Virus record (IMG/VR): IMGVR_UViG_3300025781_000011
Span: 1 to 64,000 of that record
Source of the DNA: a virus
Length of the DNA stretch: 64,000 nt
Direction: 5' to 3' (one strand)
Within the stretch, counting starts at the first letter, position 1. Every line of letters starts with the position of its first letter. The translations under genes were made by a program, and so were the position numbers. Positions 9,093-18,102 of the stretch are shown here, one piece after another. Under the pieces are notes generated by a model, which was not told the DNA's origin, ran no database searches, and saw only the letters and a list, made by a program, of their open reading frames with translations.

Positions 9093-10139
9093 ATGGCACT
9101 TAGTTTAAAAGAAATTCAAGCAAAATTATTAGAGCAAGAAGCTCGCAAAGACCGCACAAAGAGCGGTGGGTTTTCGGGGGATAACAGTATCTACCCATTT
9201 TGGAATAACCCAGACGGAAGTTCAGCAACATTACGATTTGTTCCAGACGGTGATAATACAAACGACTTCTTTTGGGTAGAACGTTTGATTATCAAACTAC
9301 CATTCCCAGGTGTAAAGGGTATGGATAACAGTCGTCCATGTGAAGTACAAGTTCCATGTGTTGACATGTGGAAACCAGGTAGCTGCCCAATTACAGCAGA
9401 AATCCGCCCATGGTGGAAGGATTCAAGTTTAGAAGACCTTGCACGTAAGTATTATCGCAAGAAGAGTTTTCTATTCCAGGGCTTTGTAGTGCAAAATCCT
9501 AACAAGGAAGACGCAACACCTGAGAATCCAATTCGCAGATTCATTATTAATCCTAGCGTATTTGATTCCATTAAAGCAATTCTAATGCGTCAGGATCTTG
9601 AAAATTCGCCGACTGATTATGAATCAGGACGTGACTTTTATCTCAGCAAGACCAAGAAGGGCGAGTATGCCAACTACAGCTCCTCCAGCTGGAGCATGAA
9701 AGAGCGCCCACTCGGTGTAGAAGAACTAGAGGCTATTGATAAGTTTGGTCTTAACAATCTCAGCCAGTTCCTACCAAAGAAACCAGATGATGCACATCTT
9801 GCTGTTATGCTTGAGTTGTTTCAAGCAAGTGTTGAAGAGCAACTATACGATCCAGATCGTTGGAGTCAGTTCTATCGTCCAAACGGCATGCGATTTGATA
9901 GCGACACTGAAAACGGTGATGCAACTGTTGCAGAATCAGCACCTGCTCCGGTTAAATCAAACGTAACAGCAGCCAGCATCATGAACAAGGTTGCCAAGGT
10001 AGTACCTGCTAAAGCACCTGTTGTAGAAGCCGAAGATGAAACTCCTTGGGAAGAGCCAGCAGCAGAAGCACCTGCTAAGAAAGCTCAGAGTCCAGAAGAC
10101 ATCTTAGCTGCAATTCGCAGACGCCAGCAAGGAAAATAA
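9093..10139 (+). CDS. 32: Single-stranded DNA-binding protein (gp32-like)
   Basis: The 348-aa protein has the three-part layout of gp32. The N-terminal basic region for cooperative binding is residues 1-25. The core OB-fold includes YPFWNNPDGSSATLRF, and a Cys cluster at 83, 89 and 98 (RPCEVQVPC...GSCP) stands where T4 gp32 coordinates zinc. The conserved AEIRPWWKD and ARKYYRKKSFLFQGFV strands follow, then an Ala/Glu/Pro-rich acidic tail from about 270. It coats single strands in replication and recombination and recruits partners through the tail. It has its own late promoter, leader hairpin and terminator, so it forms an autonomous unit. Confidence 0.93.
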   Translation: MALSLKEIQAKLLEQEARKDRTKSGGFSGDNSIYPFWNNPDGSSATLRFVPDGDNTNDFFWVERLIIKLPFPGVKGMDNSRPCEVQVPCVDMWKPGSCPITAEIRPWWKDSSLEDLARKYYRKKSFLFQGFVVQNPNKEDATPENPIRRFIINPSVFDSIKAILMRQDLENSPTDYESGRDFYLSKTKKGEYANYSSSSWSMKERPLGVEELEAIDKFGLNNLSQFLPKKPDDAHLAVMLELFQASVEEQLYDPDRWSQFYRPNGMRFDSDTENGDATVAESAPAPVKSNVTAASIMNKVAKVVPAKAPVVEAEDETPWEEPAAEAPAKKAQSPEDILAAIRRRQQGK

Positions 10140-10145
10140 TCCAAT

Positions 10146-10187
10146 AAAGACGAGGCGGTAGTATTGACTATCGCCTCTTTATATTTT
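10146..10187 (+). terminator. Intrinsic terminator after gp32
   Basis: An 11-bp stem GAGGCGGTAGT (10152-10162) / ACTATCGCCTC (10167-10177) with a 4-base loop is followed by TTTATATTTT. Confidence 0.88.
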
Positions 10188-10211
10188 AAACAATAAGAGA
10201 AGGAGTTTCTC

Positions 10212-11288
10212 ATGAAGCCATTCGACGTATCAAAATTTAGAAAATCTATCACTAAAAGTATAGAAGGGTTAAGCATTGGATTCAACGATCCAACAGACTG
10301 GATCAGTACAGGTAGTTATGGATTAAATTATTTAATATCGGGAGACTTTTTCAAAGGAGTACCTTTAGGTAAAGTAACAGTACTCTCTGGTGAATCAGGT
10401 TCAGGTAAGTCATTTTTAGCATCTGGTAATATTGTTAGAAATGCACAAGAAATGGGAATATATGTTGTTCTCATTGATACAGAAAATGCATTAGACGAAT
10501 CTTGGCTTAAGGCTTTAGGAGTTAATACATCTGAAGATAAGTTAATGAGACTTAGTATGGCTATGATTGATGATATTGGTACAGTTATATCTGAATTTGT
10601 TAAAAGTTATAAAGAAATATCTATCGAAGATAGACCAAAAGTTCTATTTGTTATTGATAGCTTAGGTATGGCTATGGTTCCTACACAGGTGGACCAATTT
10701 CAAACTGGTGAAACTTCTAAAGGGGATTTTGGACGTAAGCCTAAGGCTCTTAAAGCATTAGTAACAAATTGTGTCAATATGTTTGGTAATTTAAATATTG
10801 GAATGATAGCTACAAATCATTCTTATGCATCGCAGGACCCTTATAATCCAGACCCAGTTGTATCTGGCGGATCTGGATTTATTTTTGCTTCTAGCATATT
10901 AATAGGTATGAAAAAATTGAAGCTTAAAGAAGACGAAGATGGCAATAAAACAACTGATGTATTAGGTATTCGGTCCGGGTGTAAAGTACTTAAAACTAGA
11001 TACGCACAGCCATTTACTGATATTCAACTATATATACCATATGAATCGGGTCTTAACCCATATAGCGGATTATTTGACTTGTTTGAAAAAAAGAAGTTAA
11101 TTACTAAAGAAGGTAATCGTTATTATTATGTGGACTTAAATGGGGAAATACACAAGTATTATAGAAAAGAATGGAATCGTAATGAAAATAACATTATGGA
11201 TTTAGTAATGAAAGAATTTAAAGATAAATTAGCTGTTACAGAATTAGATAATACAAAAATTGAAAACGATGACTACGATGAAAGATAA
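10212..11288 (+). CDS. uvsX: RecA-like recombinase UvsX
   Basis: The 358-aa strand-exchange protein has Walker A GESGSGKS (60-67), Walker B LFVIDS (145-150) and the gly-rich VSGGSGFIF segment near loop L2. The order and spacing match UvsX rather than bacterial RecA. It forms filaments on gp32-cleared single strands for recombination-dependent replication. The start is supported by GAAGGAG. The C-terminus is acidic (NDDYDER) and overlaps the start of the following homing endonuclease by 11 bases, so the element is inserted right at the 3' end without damaging UvsX. Confidence 0.94.
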   Translation: MKPFDVSKFRKSITKSIEGLSIGFNDPTDWISTGSYGLNYLISGDFFKGVPLGKVTVLSGESGSGKSFLASGNIVRNAQEMGIYVVLIDTENALDESWLKALGVNTSEDKLMRLSMAMIDDIGTVISEFVKSYKEISIEDRPKVLFVIDSLGMAMVPTQVDQFQTGETSKGDFGRKPKALKALVTNCVNMFGNLNIGMIATNHSYASQDPYNPDPVVSGGSGFIFASSILIGMKKLKLKEDEDGNKTTDVLGIRSGCKVLKTRYAQPFTDIQLYIPYESGLNPYSGLFDLFEKKKLITKEGNRYYYVDLNGEIHKYYRKEWNRNENNIMDLVMKEFKDKLAVTELDNTKIENDDYDER

Positions 11289-11949
11289 TAACAATTTACC
11301 ATATGGTTATATTTATAAAACAATATTACCAGATGATAGATATTATATAGGTCAACATAAAATTATAAGTCAAAAAACACTTGATCCTACTTATTTTGGG
11401 TCGGGTGTTATTATTAAAGACTATATAAAATCTAAAGGTATTAATAGTTTAAAAAAAGTTATTTTAGAATTTGGAAATAGTTTTGACGAAATGAACACAT
11501 TGGAAAAGAAATATGTCACAGAACAAGTTATGTCAGACGAACTGAATATAAATTTAGATGTCGGTGGTAGACAAAATTATACACGTTGGCCAGATGTTAA
11601 AAAAAGAATAGGTCAAACTATATCTAAATTAAGATCAGAATCTCCTGATAATTGGCCATCAAAAAAAGGTAAAGATAATAATAAATCGACTAATTGGAAA
11701 TTGATTTCTCCAACCGGAGAAGAATTTATTATATGTGGGGGATTAAATCAATTTTGTAAAAGTAAAGGAATATCTGCTAATACGCTTAAAAAAGCTGTAA
11801 TAGAAGGGTGGATTCCTAGAAGAGGTTGTTGTTCTGGTTGGAAAGCGTTTAACCTTGATAATGGTAAAGGAACTTATAGAGAAACTCAGAATCACGGAGA
11901 AACTCATTCGGGGTTAAATAACCCTTGGTATAAAAATAAAAATATATAG
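11278..11949 (+). mobile_element. GIY-YIG homing endonuclease next to uvsX
   Basis: The 223-aa protein (ATG at 11278; in-frame ATG and TTG also exist at 11269 and 11260) begins with a GIY-YIG nuclease domain: GYIYKT and YYIGQH in the first 30 residues, then a Glu in FGNSFDEMNTLEKKYV. The C-terminal half has a NUMOD-like DNA-binding region (GGLNQFCKSKGISANTLKKAV). It closes with an HSGLNNPWY motif typical of phage homing enzymes. It overlaps uvsX by 11 bases and is visibly more AT-rich. Its recognition site is probably in or near uvsX of endonuclease-less relatives. Confidence 0.88.
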
Positions 11950-11961
11950 GAGTAAGATACA

Positions 11962-12207
11962 ATGGATATAAACACTTCGGTAATTATTGATTTGTGGGAA
12001 ATGATAGCAGAAAACGTGCCTAACAGCCGTAAGGAAGAACTATCAACAAAGCTGGTATCAATTTTTGCAAAAGAAGGCGTTGAAAAGAGCGAGTTCAACA
12101 CAATTCTTGGCGAAGATGATTATATTGATAGCGCAGTTGAGCATTATTTTGCTGATGAAGAAGATGACGACTATCCAGTATATGATTCAGACGATTACGA
12201 CGAATAG
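11962..12207 (+). CDS. Small acidic conserved protein downstream of uvsX
   Basis: The 81-aa protein has a helical N-terminal part (VIIDLWEMIAENVPNSRKEELSTKLVSIFAKEG) and an extremely acidic tail (DEEDDDYPVYDSDDYDE). It follows the homing gene with GGAG at 11950. In related phages a small protein of this kind directly follows uvsX, so the endonuclease gene separates a former gene pair. The tail resembles the acidic UvsX C-terminus. No function is known. Confidence 0.6.
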   Translation: MDINTSVIIDLWEMIAENVPNSRKEELSTKLVSIFAKEGVEKSEFNTILGEDDYIDSAVEHYFADEEDDDYPVYDSDDYDE

Positions 12208-12214
12208 GAATTAA

Positions 12215-12679
12215 ATGTGGTATAATCGGGTAGTAGAAGATATGGCAGAGATACCGTCTGCCATAGATTTCTATAATAAAGAACTTGAGAAGGCCAAGAA
12301 TGAACCACGTATAGTGGGTAACATTGAAAAGAATGCTCAAGAACTTGCTGGTATCATGAGCTACAGATTTACACAATTACAAGAACTCGAAGCAATTCTA
12401 AAATTCCTTAATATTAATTATGATAAACTACGTTCTGATCATTATCGCAAGTATAATGAACGCTATAATCGTGAATTAAGCGATCGTAGTATTGAAAAAT
12501 ATATCGACGGAGAAGATGATATTGTTAGCATGAGTACAGTTATCAATGAAGTAGCACTGGTTAGAAACAAGTATCTTGCACTTATAAAAGGACTAGACAT
12601 CAAGCAATTTCAGATATCCAATATAGTAAAATTGAGGATCGTCGGAATGGAAGATGCACATCTCGATACTCGTGGGTAA
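12215..12679 (+). CDS. UvsY-like recombination mediator candidate
   Basis: The 154-aa mostly helical protein contains IPSAIDFYNKELEKAK near the start and the conserved-looking stretch YRFTQLQELEAILKFLNINYDKLRSDHYRKYNERY. It ends with IKGLDIKQFQISNIVKLR. Size (T4 UvsY 137 aa), helical content, the terminal pattern of a helix ending in I-x-N-I-x-K-x-R, and position behind uvsX make it a candidate mediator that loads UvsX onto gp32-coated DNA. Direct sequence similarity to T4 UvsY is weak, so it may be an unrelated conserved protein. TAGGA at 12206 supports the start at 12215. Confidence 0.4.
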   Translation: MWYNRVVEDMAEIPSAIDFYNKELEKAKNEPRIVGNIEKNAQELAGIMSYRFTQLQELEAILKFLNINYDKLRSDHYRKYNERYNRELSDRSIEKYIDGEDDIVSMSTVINEVALVRNKYLALIKGLDIKQFQISNIVKLRIVGMEDAHLDTRG

Positions 12680-12681
12680 TC

Positions 12682-12915
12682 ATGCAGGTACTTTGTAGCA
12701 AGCAATATTTAAACACCATAGCTACTCGTCAGCAAACCATGAAAGACCAGGGTTGGCCTTATTATGCTCTTTTACAACAAGTTGAAGAGCATTATGCTAT
12801 TACAGATTGGTGTTATAAGTTTTTAAAACCAAATGAAACTGTTACATGGCACGGTATGCAATTTTGGTTTAAAAATGAACAAGATTTGATGTTGTTTACA
12901 TTAACATGGCTATAA
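12682..12915 (+). CDS. Small aromatic-rich protein, unknown
   Basis: The 77-aa protein starts two bases after the preceding stop and is therefore coupled to it. It is rich in Trp, Tyr, Phe and Gln (WPYYALLQQVEEHYAITDWCYKFL, then WHGMQFWFKNEQDLMLFTLTWL). The final region has the alternating pattern of a small beta/alpha domain; no membrane segment is convincing. No family was recognised. Confidence 0.5.
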   Translation: MQVLCSKQYLNTIATRQQTMKDQGWPYYALLQQVEEHYAITDWCYKFLKPNETVTWHGMQFWFKNEQDLMLFTLTWL

Positions 12916-12922
12916 AATCCCG

Positions 12923-12950
12923 TTGACATAACTCAAAAACCTGCTATACT
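12923..12950 (+). promoter_or_regulatory. sigma70-like promoter
   Basis: TTGACA (12923-12928), a 16-base spacer and TATACT (12945-12950), upstream of the gene at 12977. This is a host-type early promoter, unlike the late octamers. Confidence 0.8.
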
Positions 12951-12976
12951 CATTTCACGTTATAAAAAGGTGCAGC

Positions 12977-13375
12977 ATGTCTTTTACAGGTTATGATTCT
13001 CGTAGCGAAGTTTCTAATTTGGTAGGTAAGACCTTTACCAAAATTGAACGGTTTGAAGACGAGCTGATATTTTGGGCAGAAAACAAGTCCGACAGCTATG
13101 CACTGTTTCACGAGCAGGATTGCTGTGAAACAGTATATTTGGAAGATGTAATTGGAGATCTGGCTGATTTGGAAAATTCCCCAATACTGTTGGCAGAAGA
13201 AGCTAGTTCAACTGATCTGCCTCCTATCAGCGAAGATGACGAGTCGTACACTTGGACCTTTTACAAGTTCTCAACCATAAAGGGATCAGTGACCTTGCGT
13301 TGGTACGGGGTATCTAATGGTTATTATTCAGAACGTGTAACCTGCGGACGGTGGAAGGATTCTTCGGGGGAATAA
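12977..13375 (+). CDS. DUF7448-type early protein
   Basis: The 132-aa acidic protein has a characteristic pattern: [18 protein letters not shown], then [24 protein letters not shown], a PILLAEE box, and [27 protein letters not shown] near the end. I associate this pattern with the DUF7448 family found in phages and bacteria. The double cysteine with adjacent His (HEQDCCE) may be functional. It is driven by its own sigma70-like promoter, so it is probably an early gene. Function is unknown. Confidence 0.7.
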   Translation: [132 protein letters not shown]

Positions 13376-13376
13376 A

Positions 13377-13571
13377 ATGAAAACTGGCCTGCAAGATCTT
13401 GTAGACACACTCGAGGTCATATCTGATGAGTATGAAAATACCTTAAGAGAAGATGAACCCCCTACCTTTGAAGGTTTTTCCAAATATCTGATTGAACAAT
13501 GTGGAATAACCGACAAATTACAAATTGTAGACAAAGAAAAATGGACAAGGTTTGTGCTATCTAGAGCTTGA
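13377..13571 (+). CDS. Small early protein, unknown
   Basis: The 64-aa acidic helical protein (LQDLVDTLEVISDEYENTLRED) starts two bases after the previous stop and is probably co-expressed with it. The -35 box of the next promoter (TTGACA at 13569) overlaps its stop codon. No recognisable domain. Confidence 0.5.
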   Translation: MKTGLQDLVDTLEVISDEYENTLREDEPPTFEGFSKYLIEQCGITDKLQIVDKEKWTRFVLSRA

Positions 13572-13596
13572 CAAACCTTTAAAATCTGTTAATGTA
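13569..13596 (+). promoter_or_regulatory. sigma70-like promoter
   Basis: TTGACA (13569-13574), a 16-base spacer and TAATGT (13591-13596), ahead of the AAA+ ATPase gene whose GGAG lies at 13612-13615. Confidence 0.65.
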
Positions 13597-13620
13597 ACCC
13601 TATTAACTATGGAGAACCAA

Positions 13621-14658
13621 ATGCAGTCATATGTAAAAGTTGTCTCAGCTCGGTCCCGTCAGGGAGTAGACATCCAGGATACAGTATTCAAAATGCTAGA
13701 CCATCCACACAAGGACAAAGACGGTCTATACATTGTTGTAGACGGAACACCACACAGTAATCTTCGCAATGGACGAGTCCGACTTTATATTGATTCACCA
13801 GGCGACTACCATCCAATTGATGCCGCAGCAGCAGAAAAGATTCTACGTCCGATTACAGATGCAACCAACGATACTCGCGACGATGGTGAGATTGCAGCAG
13901 AACTCAGAGAGACTTTTAATATCCTCGAGGAAATGACCAAAGCAGTTGCTTCCAATATTGTTAAAGGTTTGGTAGTAAGTGGTCCAGCAGGTGTTGGCAA
14001 GAGTCATACAGTAGAGTCAACCTTGGTTAAGACTCTGGGATTGATGGCTGCATTTAAAAACGGAATGCCGCAATTCGAGTTTATCACCGGTGGTATTAGT
14101 GCTCCTATTCTATATACCAAGCTTTGGAGTTATAGAGAAGAAGGACAGGTACTGGTGTTTGATGACTGCGACAGTGCGTTATATGATGAAGAAAGCCTTA
14201 ACATCCTCAAAGCGGCACTTGATTCTAAAAAGGTGCGTAAAATTTGTTGGAACAAAGATAGCCGTATTTTAGAGAATAGAGATATTCCAAACTCATTTGA
14301 GTATAAAGGCGGAATTATCTTTATTACTAATTTAGATTTCAACAATCTAAGAAGTCCGAGAATTTCAAACCACTTAGAAGCTATTGTGAGTCGTTGTCAC
14401 TACATGCAGTTAGGAATGAATACCATTCGTGAAAAGTTAATCCATATTAAAGATGTTATCGAACGCAATGACATGTTTCACGGATATGGATTTGAGGAAA
14501 GTGAAAAGAACGAGGTTGTTAAGTATGTTGAACTTAACGCAGCAAAAATGCGTGAAATGAGTCTTCGCACGGTTCTTAAAGTAGCCGACTTGCGTAAAGC
14601 CATGCCAGAACGTTGGGAAAAGTTTGCTAATAAGAATGTGTTGAAATCTGTAGCCTAA
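13621..14658 (+). CDS. AAA+ family ATPase
   Basis: The 345-aa protein has Walker A GPAGVGKS (121-128), Walker B VLVFDD (177-182) and a sensor-like segment GGIIFITNLDF. The last third is helical. The first 100 residues form a separate N-terminal domain without recognised motif. It is not the gp44 clamp loader; the overall form resembles remodelling ATPases of the ClpX/RuvB/CbbQ type. The ATG at 13621 follows GGAG with correct spacing, so a longer in-frame reading from 13552 is unlikely. Its place before uvsW suggests a DNA transaction or protein-remodelling role in early infection. Confidence 0.8.
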   Translation: MQSYVKVVSARSRQGVDIQDTVFKMLDHPHKDKDGLYIVVDGTPHSNLRNGRVRLYIDSPGDYHPIDAAAAEKILRPITDATNDTRDDGEIAAELRETFNILEEMTKAVASNIVKGLVVSGPAGVGKSHTVESTLVKTLGLMAAFKNGMPQFEFITGGISAPILYTKLWSYREEGQVLVFDDCDSALYDEESLNILKAALDSKKVRKICWNKDSRILENRDIPNSFEYKGGIIFITNLDFNNLRSPRISNHLEAIVSRCHYMQLGMNTIREKLIHIKDVIERNDMFHGYGFEESEKNEVVKYVELNAAKMREMSLRTVLKVADLRKAMPERWEKFANKNVLKSVA

Positions 14659-14674
14659 GAGCGTAAACTGTAGT

Positions 14675-16132
14675 ATGATAAAATCATGCAACATAATTAT
14701 TGAAGACGAGTGCAACATAAAATTAGAAAATCTAGATCTATCTACACGAAAAGCGTGTGCCAATTCAGTCAAGTACTTCTTGCCTCATGCACGTTATAGC
14801 CCGGCATTCAAATTAGGCAGATGGGATGGAACTCAGAGTTTTTGTACACTTGGAGGCAGGACTTACTTAAATCTCTTGGACAAGATCCTGCCTATCCTAG
14901 AAGATAACAACTTTGAATTTGAAATTGAAGATCGTAGACAACGATATGAGTTTAACCTTGATCAGATCGACGATCAATACCTAGCTGATATCACATGGCC
15001 AGAAGGTCATCGTATGGCAGGAGAACCTATTATTATACGCGACTATCAAGTAGCTGCTATAAATGAATGCGTTAATAATTTACAAGGGATAACGATTGCT
15101 CCTACTAGTGCAGGAAAGACAATCGTAACTTCTTGCCTGAGCAAACTTGCTGAAAAATATGGAAGAACTATTGTTATTGTTCCCAATAAGAATCTAGTAC
15201 AACAAACAGAAGAAGACTACCGTAATATCGGATTAGACGTTGGTGTATTGTACGGTGATCGTAAAGAGTATAATCGCACTCATACCATATGCACCTGGCA
15301 GAGTTTGAATGTATTAGATAAGAAAAACAAAGATGCACTTGATGATGATCAGCTAAAAGTATTTCTTGACAACCTTGTTGCTGTTATATGTGATGAAGTG
15401 CATATGGTTAAGAATACAGGTGTACTACATACGCTATTAACAACTACATTTGCTAATGTGCCAATTCGCTGGGGATTAACTGGTACTATTCCAGAAGAAG
15501 AATACAACCAAGTTAGTTTGTACAGTGCCATTGGACCTATAATTGGTAAACTTACTGCTAAAGAATTACAAGACGCAGGACATTTAGCACAGTGCCATGT
15601 TAATATTCTTCAAACTCAAGAAACATTGGTATATAATAACTATCAAGAAGAACTAAAGTACCTTGTTACCAATAAAGAACGACTCGAGTGGCTAGCTACT
15701 AAGGTCAAGGAAATCGCTAAAACAGGTAATACTCTAGTCCTGATTGATAGAATTGAAACTGGACAAATTTTAAACGAATTATTACCAGATGCTATATTCA
15801 TTAGCGGTAAAATGAAAGCTACTGAGCGTAGAGAACATTATAAAGAAATTAACTTTGATAATAATGCGATTATGATTGCAACTTATGGAACCACTTCAAC
15901 AGGCATAAATATTAGTAGACTCTTTAATTTAGTTTTATTAGAACCGGGTAAGAGCTTTGTTAGAGTAATTCAAAGTATTGGTCGTGGTTTACGTAAAGCA
16001 GATGACAAAGAAGCAGTAGATATTTACGATGTGAGTAGCAAATGCAAATTCAGCAACAGACACCAATTGAAACGACGGAAATTTTACACAGAAGTGCAAT
16101 ATCCGTTCACAATGAAAAAAATAACATACTGA
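14675..16132 (+). CDS. uvsW: DNA/RNA helicase UvsW
   Basis: The 485-aa superfamily 2 helicase has an N-terminal substrate-binding domain (residues 1-115, with SPAFKLGRWDG). Helicase motif Q is RDYQ, motif I is APTSAGKT (142-149), motif II is DEVH (240-243), motif III is GLTGT, and motif VI is QSIGRGLRK. T4 UvsW (502 aa) unwinds branched recombination intermediates and R-loops and shifts origin-dependent replication to recombination-dependent replication. Its last 91 bases overlap, in a different frame, with a homing endonuclease gene, but the C-terminus looks complete. Confidence 0.93.
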   Translation: MIKSCNIIIEDECNIKLENLDLSTRKACANSVKYFLPHARYSPAFKLGRWDGTQSFCTLGGRTYLNLLDKILPILEDNNFEFEIEDRRQRYEFNLDQIDDQYLADITWPEGHRMAGEPIIIRDYQVAAINECVNNLQGITIAPTSAGKTIVTSCLSKLAEKYGRTIVIVPNKNLVQQTEEDYRNIGLDVGVLYGDRKEYNRTHTICTWQSLNVLDKKNKDALDDDQLKVFLDNLVAVICDEVHMVKNTGVLHTLLTTTFANVPIRWGLTGTIPEEEYNQVSLYSAIGPIIGKLTAKELQDAGHLAQCHVNILQTQETLVYNNYQEELKYLVTNKERLEWLATKVKEIAKTGNTLVLIDRIETGQILNELLPDAIFISGKMKATERREHYKEINFDNNAIMIATYGTTSTGINISRLFNLVLLEPGKSFVRVIQSIGRGLRKADDKEAVDIYDVSSKCKFSNRHQLKRRKFYTEVQYPFTMKKITY

Positions 16133-17958
16133 AGCATATTGACGATCTTTTTGAAAAATACAAAAACAATGTTAAAGTAGCTAATTTGGTAATAAAACAA
16201 TTAAAAGAATCAAATTATTGGGAAGAAATAACCTCAAAAATTGATTGTAATAAATTAGTTACAAGTAAAGATATCGAAAAACTTTATGTATATGTCAATG
16301 GGTATAAACCCGAATGTCCCTTTAATAAACATATAAAATTTATAGGATATGCTGTAGGATATAGACGATGCGGTCCTGCTAGCAGGTGCAAATGTACAGA
16401 ACAATCTGTATCCGATAATGTTTCGCGATCTAAACTTTCCTATTCTAATGATACAAAAAGTTCTATAAATGAAAAAAGAAAACAAACAAACATCGAACGA
16501 TATGGTATTGATAATCCATTTAAAGACCAAGATAAGGTAAAAGAGTCGTATATAGCAAAATTGGGAGTCGATCATCCTATGCATCTCGATTCAACCAAGG
16601 ATAAAATCAAATCAACAAACATAGAAAGATATGGTGTCGATCATCCTATGCATCTCGATTCAACCAAGGATAAAATCAAATCAACAAACATAGAAAGATA
16701 TGGTGTCGATCATCCTATGCATCTTGATTCGATCAAGGATAAAATCAAATCAACAAACATAGAAAGATATGGCGTCGATCATCCTATGCATCTTGATTCG
16801 ATCAAGGATAAAATCAAATCAACAAGTTTAGAGAAATACGGTGTCGACAATCCGAGCAAAAGTGAAATAATCAAACAACAAATAAGAACAGCACAGCTTG
16901 ATACCTATTATAGTAAATTATGTTCTAGATTAGAAATTCATAAAATAAGGCCCAACGACCAAGAGCCATTTAATTTTACTTCAAACCATTTTAAATGGAT
17001 ATGCGATACGTGTAATAGTCACTTTGATGGTACTGCAATAAACGGCAGAATTCCTAGATGTCCTACATGCTATCCAGCACATATTAGTTCTGGTCAACAA
17101 GAAATAGTAGATTACATCAAAGGTATAGTAGGAGTTGATCCTTTATTAATAAATGACAGAACTGTACTAGCAAATAAAAACGATAAAAGAAAAAATAAAG
17201 AATTAGATATCGTAATAAAGGACAAAAATCTAGCAATAGAGTATTGCGGATTAAGATATCACACAGAAGGATTTGGCAATAAAAATAAATTTTATCATTA
17301 TAATAAATGGTACGAATGTAACAATAAAAATATTCAATTAATAACAATTTTCTCAGATGATTGGTACGATAATAAGTTGCTGATAAAAAGTATGATAAAC
17401 GTTAGATTGGGAAAATCTGCAAAAATCCCTGCAAGAAAAACTATTGTTAGTGTCATAGACAATTATCAAGCAGAGGAATTTTTTGAAAATAATCATATCA
17501 GCGGTTATATAAAAAGTTCTTATAATATTGGGTTATTTTATGAAAATAAACTGGTAATGTGCATGAGTTTTTCTAAATCTAGATATAATAAATCATTTGA
17601 ATTTGAAATAACTAGAATGGCTGCTATACGTAATACCGTTGTAGTAGGTGGTGCATCAAAACTATTCTCTTATTTTGTTAAAAATAAAAATCCCAATTCT
17701 GTAATAAGTTATTGTGATCTTAGTTACGGTACAGGAAAAAGTTATTTAAAAATGGGATTTGCTTCTTTTGGAAAACCAACAATAGGATATCAATATGTTG
17801 AATTAAATAAACCCAATTGCAGATATGATAGATTGCAATTTCAAAAACATAAACTGGGAGAAACAAACGGTTTAACTGAAAAACAATTCATGTTGTCAAA
17901 CGGTTTTGATGTTATATGGGATTGCGGGCATCAAAAATATATCTGGAAAAAGTCATGA
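16042..17958 (+). mobile_element. Large Vsr-like (EDxHD/Hef type) homing endonuclease
   Basis: The 638-aa protein contains an N-terminal helical region and a region of repeated nuclease-associated motifs (ERYGxDxPxxxxxxKxKIKxT) around residues 150-285. A Cys4 zinc-binding segment follows (CDTCNSHFDG...RCPTCYP, about 325-350). The Vsr-like endonuclease core has NKELDIVIKDKNLAIEYCGLRYHTE (about 395-420) and a C-terminal region. This order is that of free-standing phage endonucleases with DUF7487-like repeats. The ATG lies inside uvsW in another frame and lacks a clear ribosome site, so the true start is uncertain. The homing target is probably at the uvsW 3' end. Confidence 0.82.
16567..16842 (+). 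repeat. Four tandem 69-bp repeats inside the homing endonuclease
   Basis: Near-identical 69-bp units begin at 16567, 16636, 16705 and 16774. They encode 23-residue copies of VDHPMHLDS(T/I)KDKIKST plus NIERYG or a close variant, and differ by only a few bases. A diverged fifth unit begins at 16843. The high identity points to recent duplication or gene-conversion-like exchange, and the copy number may vary between relatives. Confidence 0.95.
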
Positions 17959-18102
17959 AAAATAATTTAAAACTTACTGTGTTTTTAGGTTCAGTACCCT
18001 TTTACCATTGATAAAATTACATATTAACAAAATAAATGAGCAAACTGGTGAAAATTTAGGTTAAATACTTCCGCATACCTAAAACAGTTTTAAAGGCTCA
18101 AT

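Noticed and set aside
11260-12207. Duplication of the UvsX C-terminus in the 81-aa acidic protein
   Set aside because: The shared DDYDE ending is short and low-complexity, and the DNA is not alike beyond it. Convergence of acidic tails is enough to explain it.
13552-13620. N-terminal extension of the AAA+ ATPase
   Set aside because: The extension would cross the promoter and its own ribosome site; the ATG at 13621 has GGAG at the right distance.
16567-16842. CRISPR-like array
   Set aside because: The units are contiguous with no spacers and keep one coding frame, so they are protein repeats.
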